Source: Hymenoscyphus infarciens (taxonomy: Eukaryota; Ascomycota; Leotiomycetes; Helotiales; Helotiaceae). From it: a DNA stretch of 64,000 nt. Shown here piece by piece: positions 57,166-64,000 of this stretch; the first letter of the stretch is position 1, and the number at the start of each line of letters is the position of its first letter. Both the position numbers and the translations under genes were made by a program. The stretch covers positions 1 through 64,000 of the forward strand of contig LLCB01000141.1 of NCBI GenBank assembly GCA_001414345.1, given 5' to 3'. A model generated the notes under the pieces. The model made no database searches, was not told the DNA's origin, and saw only the letters and a program-made list of their open reading frames with translations.

Positions 57166-59286
57166 CTAGAATTGACCAAGTCCATACCCAAACTGGAACT
57201 CAAAGTCCTTCTCAAGGGGCTTTCCCAAATCGACGTTTTCCCACGTCAGATTCTCCCCCACGGTCAAGTCCGGATTCCACACAAGTGGAATCTCAAAATC
57301 GACTTGATTGATGTTGCCAACATCGAATCCGTCAATTTGCACCAGTGACCCACTGCCATAGAAGCCCGGTGTATTTGTCTTGTTTCCCAATTCCATAGAT
57401 TGTATCGAATTCAATTCAAGATTGGACCTCGGAACATTATTCGCATCTTGCGTAATTCGTCTATGCAGCTCACTCCTTGCGATACCAGCAACCCGCCATG
57501 TAGAAGCTATGTCTCCCAGAACCTCATCGAGAACGCGAAGGTTTGTATTTTGAGAAAGGGGCTTCTGGCCGACATTAATAGTCTTGTGAGTAGCGAGAAT
57601 TGTTTCTGCAGCAAGAATTGCGCCTTGAAGAAATATTAATGGTACAGATTCGAGAGACTGTTGGTGTTTATATCGTCGGAAAATGGAGAGTATGGTATCG
57701 AAGGAGGAATCACATATCGCTCGAGCGGAGATTGTGAGTGCTGAGTTTAAGTTCTGGCTTTGGTCGAGAAACGGAAGGTTGAGAGAGAGCTGGCTGACGT
57801 GGTAGGTCATGCTGAGAAATGTCAGTAGCTATTTGGGTAGGTAGGAGTGATGACTGACTGTAAGTTTGCTACATTTGGTAAGAAATTTTCCGTGTTTGAA
57901 CCCCATCGGTTCCAACGTAATTCGCTTGGAAGGGCGTTGTGCCATTTTAAAAACTTCGGGTTTGTGGCATTGAGCCAAACATCGAGCCAGTTGCGCGATT
58001 TTCGCGGGTTGACTGTTTGAATGCTTGTTTGGGGTGTGAAGTCTTTCACGATTTCGAGTAGCTCGGACTGCTTTTGTGATACGAGAACAGCATTGGGTAG
58101 AGGCTCTGTAAGCTGGAGATGCGCCAAATCAACTGATTGAAGCCAGTCATTCAAGATATTGGAGCTGTTTGGAGAAGTCAGCTTCCGCAAACACTCAAAG
58201 GACTTTTAAGAGCCATCACTCTTGTTGATTATTTTCTACGAATGGCAATGGCTTCACATGCAGGGTGGGCGACCTCCCAAGAAGCAGACTAATCATCCTA
58301 CAAGCAAGTCAGACTACAATCCTGCAATTCAGACATCAAAGGGGAAACTTATCGGATTCATAACAGGTCAAAAACATACGCCGTCGAGAATCAATATTGA
58401 TGTCTCGCGGCGTACCCTGATTTAACTCCTCCTTTTCGTTGTACATGAGGTCTTCCGCCATCCGAAAGGCAGCGCCCGAAAGTATCCATGCCTTTGAGAA
58501 ATCCCCTTTTCCAATTTGGTAATACGAAGAAAGTAATAGCGCTTGTATTGACAGGTCGTTTGGATCGTAAAGTCCACCCATTTCATAATTCCGAGTAGCC
58601 GCAGTCGAAAACTTGTCTGCGAGATGCCTTGTGTTTGGAGAGTATAAAGCTCCGAGCGCGCAAATTGCATATTCCAAAGCCAGGAAGAGATAAGATTTCG
58701 GAGACGAAGAATCCAAGTATGCCGGTAAGAATAACTCCTTGTCGACCACGGAATGGTATGGGTGATGCCAGTGAAAGAATGATGCCACACAATGAGTAAT
58801 TGTCCCGGTCGAAAACTCGATACCAGAAGCTGTATCAAGCAGGGAAATCGGAGAAGCTGGAATTTGTTGTTTGGGTATCGCGAGAAGTGACGAGTTTGAA
58901 AGGCTAGCTGGTCTATTGTATCCCACAGGTTCTTGAGTAGACTATCAGCGATGGCATTTAGGGACAAAGCAAGGAGAAAGTATACCACTTTTGCAAGAGA
59001 CACTTGTTCCATCATACAAATATGTTTCGTGACTCCGTTCCCGCGGCATGTTTGTCTGTGGCGCAAGACGATTCCCAAAGTCAATGGAATCAATCATCAC
59101 TTCTCGTTCACCAAGCGAAGTTGCCTTCAATTCCGACAAAAATTCTTCCAAAGCCCCAATTCGACTTTCAAGCGCAGTCACATATTCTCTCGAAATGGAT
59201 GCTCGTTTCAATCCGTCACCTCGAAACTCACATCGGACGCCCGCAGCGATGCATCGTTGACAAGGGGAACTTCGTGAACATTTAAT
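57166..59286 (-). CDS. Zn2Cys6 fungal-specific transcription factor, N-terminus unresolved (at least five exons)
   Basis: Exons: 59286-58986, 58931-58349, 58297-58240, 58193-57859, 57811-57166, all joining in phase, giving 640 residues without a start. The first visible exon begins IKCSRSSPCQRCIAAGVRCE, the last four cysteines of a Zn2Cys6 cluster (C-x5-C-x2-C-x6-C), followed by a coiled-coil linker (YVTALESRIGALEEFLSEL). The fungal-specific transcription factor domain follows: HPYHSVVDKELFLPAYLDSS, LFLALEYAICALGALYSPN, LLLSSYYQIGKGDFSKAW, MAEDL, then RRMFLTCYESDKMISLLLGR and SPTL across exon 2/3. The first half of the cluster (C-x2-C-x6) could not be found in the 250 bases upstream; the nearest candidate (starting TGCGACCGA, 59332 region) has Ile in place of the second Cys and lacks a proper splice donor. 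It is therefore either a split gene with a distant first exon or a decaying one. It is transcribed in the same direction as the broken DHA2 carrier upstream. Confidence 0.7.
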
Positions 59287-59399
59287 CTACGTGGAGTCAG
59301 AAATTGGCGTCTTCTTTTCAAGAATTCGGTCGCAATATTACCTTCCGATCTTGACATCTCTTACACCTTCAATAAATATTAGTGTTTATTGTCCAGGAC

Positions 59400-59938
59400 G
59401 AAGATTGGCTGGGGCACCCACGAAAGTCGTTTCTTACTATCCGGCGGCATGGCGATAGATAAATCAGAAACCCAAATAAATCAGAAACCCAATGGATTCG
59501 ATAAGAAGTTTCTGGCTAGAGTTTTTTTTGGTTCGCGGAAGTAAAATAAAGGTACAGCATTTGAATGAAAGTTGAGAATTGATCCGCCACTGCCAGCAAG
59601 CACTCGCACGCAATCAATCTAGCCCCACCTTTCCCATGTCCTGGGTGGAGTGATCTACACTAACGGACTTCGACTCCGCAATCTCCAATTAATTACTTTC
59701 AAAACCCCACCGTGGGAGACCGGGATGAAGATAGGTTTAAGAGGTTTAAGACGACCATTTAACGGCTGGGTGGACTTGTCTAATAACGTATATTGGTAGG
59801 AGAATGAGAGACAACCAAATCGTGAGGAATAGGAGCAAAAAAGGGAGAACAAAGGGGAAGGTTGCGGCTTGAGATTTGCATCCTTACACTGAAATATGGG
59901 AACATAAGTCGTGATATTTCTGGAATAGACCCCATTGA
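59400..59938. other. Intergenic region between the carrier and the regulator
   Basis: Should contain the regulator's missing first exon and promoter, but none was recognised. Confidence 0.35.
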
Positions 59939-61742
59939 TCAGTCTCGATTGAGGCTTCTCCCACGAGCGAAAAAAGCTGAAAGCAACGCAAGGACCGTCA
60001 CAGCTGTACTCGCAGCAAATGCATATCTTATAGCATAGAAGTAAACTCCCCTTGCAATAGTTTGAATATCAGGTAGGAGTTCGTTTAACACTGTCACTGA
60101 GTGACGAATTTCGTCCACAATCTAGATGTTGTCAGAATGACTGATTCCATGTTACGAGCTTACTCACTTTTTCTTTTCCGGGAATTCCTTCCAATGCTAT
60201 TGGCAACTGTTTCGCTAGAACATTCTGGATAATAGTGGACGAGGCAGCAACGCCCCAAACAGTGCCAAGTGAACGAAACAGATATACCATTGAGGTGGAA
60301 ACAGCTTGTTCTGGATATGTGTGTTAGTGACGAAATGAATAGACCAGGAGAGGCTTACGGTTATGGTCAAAGGCAGCGAGGAATGTGAATAAAATACTCG
60401 GATATGCTATTCCTTGACCCAGATTGGCAGGAAATAGGTAGACCAAGTACTTCCATTTGGAATCGTGATATTTCAAAGATGCAACGAGTGCATTTCCAAG
60501 TACCATAAAGAAGCATCCAATTCTGACCAGCTCGCTCAAACGTCCATAGCGCGACATGATGAACCCGGCAATAACTCCACCAACTCCAAAGATGGTATCA
60601 CGAGGCGCAACCCAGCTTCGGATGGGGAGTCTAGAAGAACCACCCGGAAGAACAATGGAAGAAGAAAGAGAAACTAAGTTTCCCAAATGAGAAGAAGCAT
60701 ACTAACAGAATATGCCCCCATTCCTAAGCACACGTTGGTAACCAAGTTCGATATCGCCAACGTTCCTTGCAACATACTCATTGGCATGACCGGAATTGCT
60801 TCGGTGCGCAATTCAACGAGATCGAAGATTGCGAGAAGCACGACACCGATAACAAACGAGGATATAACTCGAATATCAGACCAAGTATAGTTATTACCGC
60901 CCATGCTGAGAGCCGCAAGTTGGGCAGACAACCCCAGAACAAGCACTCCAGCACCGCTGAGGTCGATTTGTTTCCATGTCGAGATATTTGCCCGAGGAGA
61001 CTCCTCTGAATCCTCGATCAAGACTTTCTGCGAACTGGTTTCCTTAATCACCATGTGCCCAACGATGAAAGCAAAAATTGAAACGGGGATTTGTAGCAAA
61101 AAACACCATCGCCACCCAATTGTGTCCGAAATAACTCCCCCAAGGCTTGCTCCGCAGATGGACCCAAAGCCGTGCAGAACGTTTTGGCATGCTTGGTACA
61201 TCCCCCTTTCTTTGAACGGTATCATATCCGAATTTATAATTGTCGCCATTGTCATCAGCCCGCCCCCTCCAAGACCTGTCAAGGCACGCATGAGATTCAA
61301 CGAGACCACATCTGGTGCCAGCCCGCAGCCCAGGCAGCCTACGAGGAAGGTCAAGGTTGCCGTGAAGAAGCATGCCCGCCGACCCAATATATCCGAGAAG
61401 CGTCCGTAGAGAGGCTGGAAAGCAGTCGATGTTATGAGGTAGGAGGTGGTGAGCCACGAGATGGTGTTTGCAGCGTTGAATTCGGATCCGATGACCGCGT
61501 AGGTGGAGGCAGTAATTGTGCCATCGAAGCCGGATAAGAAGACGTTTGCAAAGATTGCTATGTCGTGTTAGTCTCAATTGATGGATTTCTGGAGGGATAA
61601 TTACCTGTTTCAATCCAAATAAAGCCCGTTGGAGGCGACCATTTCGGTGGTACGCTTGTGCTTTCGCTCAGCAGCGCAGGGCAGAGGTCTCATGGCTTTC
61701 CGCACTGGCAGAATGCTGGGGAACGGGTGTTTGGGGAGGCAT
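59939..61742 (-). pseudogene. DHA2-type MFS transporter gene with two frame breaks
   Basis: Exon-like segments: 61742 to 61605, 61557-60707, 60673-60359, 60310-60168, 60121-59939. The product would be a 14-segment drug:H+/vacuolar basic amino acid type carrier: FLSGFDGTITASTYAVIGSE, WLTTSYLITSTAFQPLYGRF, SDILGRRACFF (motif A), LMRALTGLGGGGLMTM, WRWCFLLQIPVS (motif near the proton path), later DSPSEAGLRL and GGVIAGFIMSRYG, and QAVSTSMVYLFRSLGTVWGV. Breaks: near 61682 the start frame (MPPQTPVPQHSASAES) runs into a stop while the product continues in another frame, and near 60585 the frame changes between GLRLVIPSL and GVGGVIAG. Segment 60359-60673 is 315 nt where 316 is needed. Intron 60674-60706 is only 33 nt. 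Each break is explained by a one-base loss. Sequencing error is the alternative. Confidence 0.7.
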
Positions 61743-62545
61743 TATAGTCAGGAAATGAATATAAAGAGAAAGATAATTGAAGGAGAAATAGAATAGAAGA
61801 AGATAATGGACAACGCTAGCAGGACCACTTACTGTAAACCCACCGTCTCTGACTTTGATTCGCAACCAGATTTTCCAGACTTTCATCGCGGGCCAGGCAC
61901 TACCTAGGCCCCTTCTGACGATGGGTGAACGAACTGCTCAATCGCCATCTGCCATGATTCTGGTTGTTGCTATTTCCCAACCTGCCACCTCGAACACGGC
62001 CACCCATCGTATCTTGCGCCACAGTCGAAAATCGTGATGGCCGATCGAGTCAGATTGATAGGCAGTCATGAATTCATAATTGGTGGTGCGCATAGATTGG
62101 AAACGGAGTGCATGTCCGTATGTTGTGTTGTCTTTGCAGAGTGAGGGATGAAGTTGCGCGACGGAGGGGAAGTCCGCTAGCTAGCGGCTTGGTCATTGCC
62201 TTTACATAATCAACTGAGGCTCAAACGATCCACAGCCAACGTCTTGATGGCGAAACTCCCCAGAAGCTGGCAAAGATGGAATCGATGCAGTTAAGACGAC
62301 ATACTGATTGGCATCTGGCGTTTTCATGTTGTAGAATATAGGCTGGGCAAGTTGCCTGGCTGTCTCCTCTCAAGTTGCTACTATCTCATTCGCCATATCT
62401 TGGAAGTCCAAGCAGCTATTGTTGTTCTGGATCTCTTGTTTGCGATATTAACTTTGCGTTGGCTTTCATTCAGGTTCGTCTTGTATTTTCCCGCCTTGCT
62501 TCTTTGCCCACCGGTTAACAAGATTGCTACAGAATCTATCTACAA
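61743..62545. promoter_or_regulatory. Divergent region between the DHA2 carrier and the arylsulfotransferase-like gene
   Basis: About 800 bases between two divergent starts, probably the promoter region of the gene at 62546. An upstream minus-strand ATG at 61886 with a GTAAGTGG donor could be an alternative first exon of the carrier. No factor sites were recognised. Confidence 0.4.
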
Positions 62546-64000
62546 ATGGCACGACCTACCCATTGGAAAAGCTTCCTGACACTTGCCCTTGGTGTTTTGT
62601 CTTTACCTCCTGCCAGTGCTGATTGGCAATTCAAATCCCGCCCGGATTTGGCACCTCCCAGGCTCAATATCACAATACCAGCTACCAAAGAAGTTGCCTC
62701 TGGGTACATCTTCATTGCGCCCTTCTCGGGATACCCACAGGGCACTCGTCATGGGCCACTTCAGGCAGCTCCGTATATCTTTACTGATACCGGTGCTCTT
62801 GTGTGGTCTGGTTTCACCTATTTCTCCATCTGGGCCACCAATTTCCAAGCAAGTCGATACAAAGGTCAAGATATTCTTTACAGTTTCGAGGGTAGTCATA
62901 ACGCTGCTTACGGACATGGCCATGGACATACAACCTTCCTAAACCAGAATTACGAGACTTTCAGGGAACTTCGTGCTGGGAACCATCGACTGACTGATAA
63001 ACACGAATTCACGATTGTCAATGAGGAAACTGCTTTAATTCAGATCTACCATCCTGTGCCTTATGATCTTAGCTCTTATGGTGGTTCATCTGAGCAGCAA
63101 TGGATTGTCGATGCCAGATTCCAGGAGCTCGACATCGAGACTGGAAAGGTATTGTTCGAATGGAGCAGTTTAGATCACATCGACCCTTCAGGTAGGTCTC
63201 CCATTCTGTTGTCATTCCCCTCTACTTCTTACTAACCATCCCCAGAGGCATATCTTGCCCTCAATCCAGGCCAAGCTGGCAGCGGTTATAACTCGTCCGA
63301 TGCATGGGACTACTTCCACATAAACAGCGTCGCTAAAGATGCCGAAGGAAACTACCTTATCTCCGCCCGTGACGCCAACGCAATTTACAAAATCAATGGC
63401 ACGACTTCCAAAATAATATGGCAACTTTCCGGGAAATCCTCCAACTTCACCATGGGTCCCAATGTCGAATTCGCATTTCAACACGATGCCCGGTTCATCT
63501 CCAAATCCGCGGACGGAAAAAAGGAAATCATCTCTCTCTACGACAACTCAGCCCACGGCACAGAAAATGGCCATGGCCACGAAGTCCACTTCTTCAAATA
63601 CTCACGCGGAAAAATCATCGAAGTCGATACCGAAACTTGGGAAGCCAAAATCGTGCAAGTCTTCAATCCACCTGATAACCTCCTTTCTAAATCTCAAGGT
63701 TCTACGCAAGTACTTCCCAATGGGAATGTTGTCATAAACTGGGGCTCCGAAGGCGCACTCACAGAGTTCAAATCTGATGGGACACCAATCTTCCACTTTT
63801 ATATGGATTCTGGTCTCCTTGGGGAAGGGGTGGAGAATTATCGTGGATACAGGTATAATTGGACTGGTTTTCCAAATGAAGCACCTGCCATTGTTGCTTT
63901 GCAAGATAAAGAATCGCAATCTACTAGCATTTATGTCTCTTGGAATGGCAATACCGAGACGAAAACTTGGAGATTTTATGAAGTCACTGATGATGGTCAT
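62546..64000 (+). CDS. Secreted arylsulfotransferase-like (ASST) protein, cut by window end
   Basis: Predicted secreted enzyme, incomplete at its C-terminus. Exon 1 is 62546-63191 and exon 2 runs from 63246 to at least 64000; a 54-nt intron (G|GTAGGT...CCCCAG|AG) joins S-E-A-Y-L. Residues 1-26 form a signal peptide (MARPTHWKSFLTLALGVLSL, then PPASA before DW). The body resembles the fungal arylsulfotransferase family: FKSRPDLAPPRLNI, YIFIAPFSGYP, GALVWSG, the repeated strand-like ILYSFEGSHNAAYGHGHGHT (His-rich), HEFTIVNEETALIQIYHPV, WSSLDHIDPS, DAWDYFHINSVAKDAEGNYL, then WQLSGKSSNF, FQHDARFIS, LYDNSAHGTENGHGHEV, and VLPNGNVVINWGSEGALTEF. This is a beta-propeller-like layout. Bacterial ASST transfers sulfate between phenolic compounds; the fungal members' substrates are unknown. 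The start ATG is the first in frame. Confidence 0.8.

Noticed and set aside
1..64000. CRISPR array or bacterial defence genes
   Set aside because: No regularly spaced direct repeats and no bacterial gene content; the window is fungal.

Overview
The window looks like a piece of a filamentous ascomycete (Pezizomycotina, possibly Leotiomycetes) nuclear genome. Reasons: genes with one to eight introns that are mostly about 45-130 nt long, typical fungal families (PIG-L, RfeG-like regulator, DUF7719, DUF6594, Dal5-type and DHA2-type MFS carriers, Zn2Cys6 regulator, CrtC/kievitone-hydratase-like and arylsulfotransferase-like proteins), and sharp alternation of gene-bearing segments with very AT-rich segments carrying the TpA-rich, CpA-poor mark of repeat-induced point mutation (RIP). 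No bacterial or organellar signature was seen. The species is not identified.

Layout. 1-2.7 kb: AT-rich RIPped block. 2.9-14.1 kb: gene segment with an alpha/beta hydrolase, an AT-rich interruption (4.5-5.7 kb), a Dal5-like MFS carrier, a second hydrolase, a coiled-coil membrane protein, a DUF7719 membrane protein and the GPI-anchor deacetylase PIG-L. 14.1-17.3 kb: intergenic. 17.3-25.7 kb: RIPped block with a PIF/Harbinger-like MITE broken by an insertion, then a dead Tad-like LINE. 25.7-38.1 kb: small islands separated by AT-rich DNA, holding gene remnants, a two-domain Myb/SANT-like gene, a cluster of small TIR elements and a secreted CrtC-like gene. 38.1-42.1 kb: AT-rich DNA with four related MITEs. 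42.1-47.1 kb: a broken and an intact Myb/SANT-like gene, a pogo-like element and a hAT-like element containing two nested MITEs. 47.6-64 kb: gene-rich segment with a SAM methyltransferase, a small membrane protein, another Myb/SANT-like gene, a hAT-like MITE with an exact 8-bp target duplication, a DUF6594 pseudogene, the RfeG-like gene, a Zn2Cys6 regulator, a frameshifted DHA2 carrier and the start of an arylsulfotransferase-like gene.

Main points of interest: (1) a dispersed family of single- or double-domain Myb/SANT-like proteins (three intact genes and two frameshifted copies in about 21 kb), placed next to TE-rich DNA; (2) an unusually readable set of non-autonomous DNA transposons, several with target-site duplications still visible; (3) a decaying regulator plus transporter pair next to a possible secreted-enzyme gene. 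Intron boundaries were inferred by eye from GT/AG sites, reading-frame phase and protein continuity; all multi-exon models join in frame unless stated.
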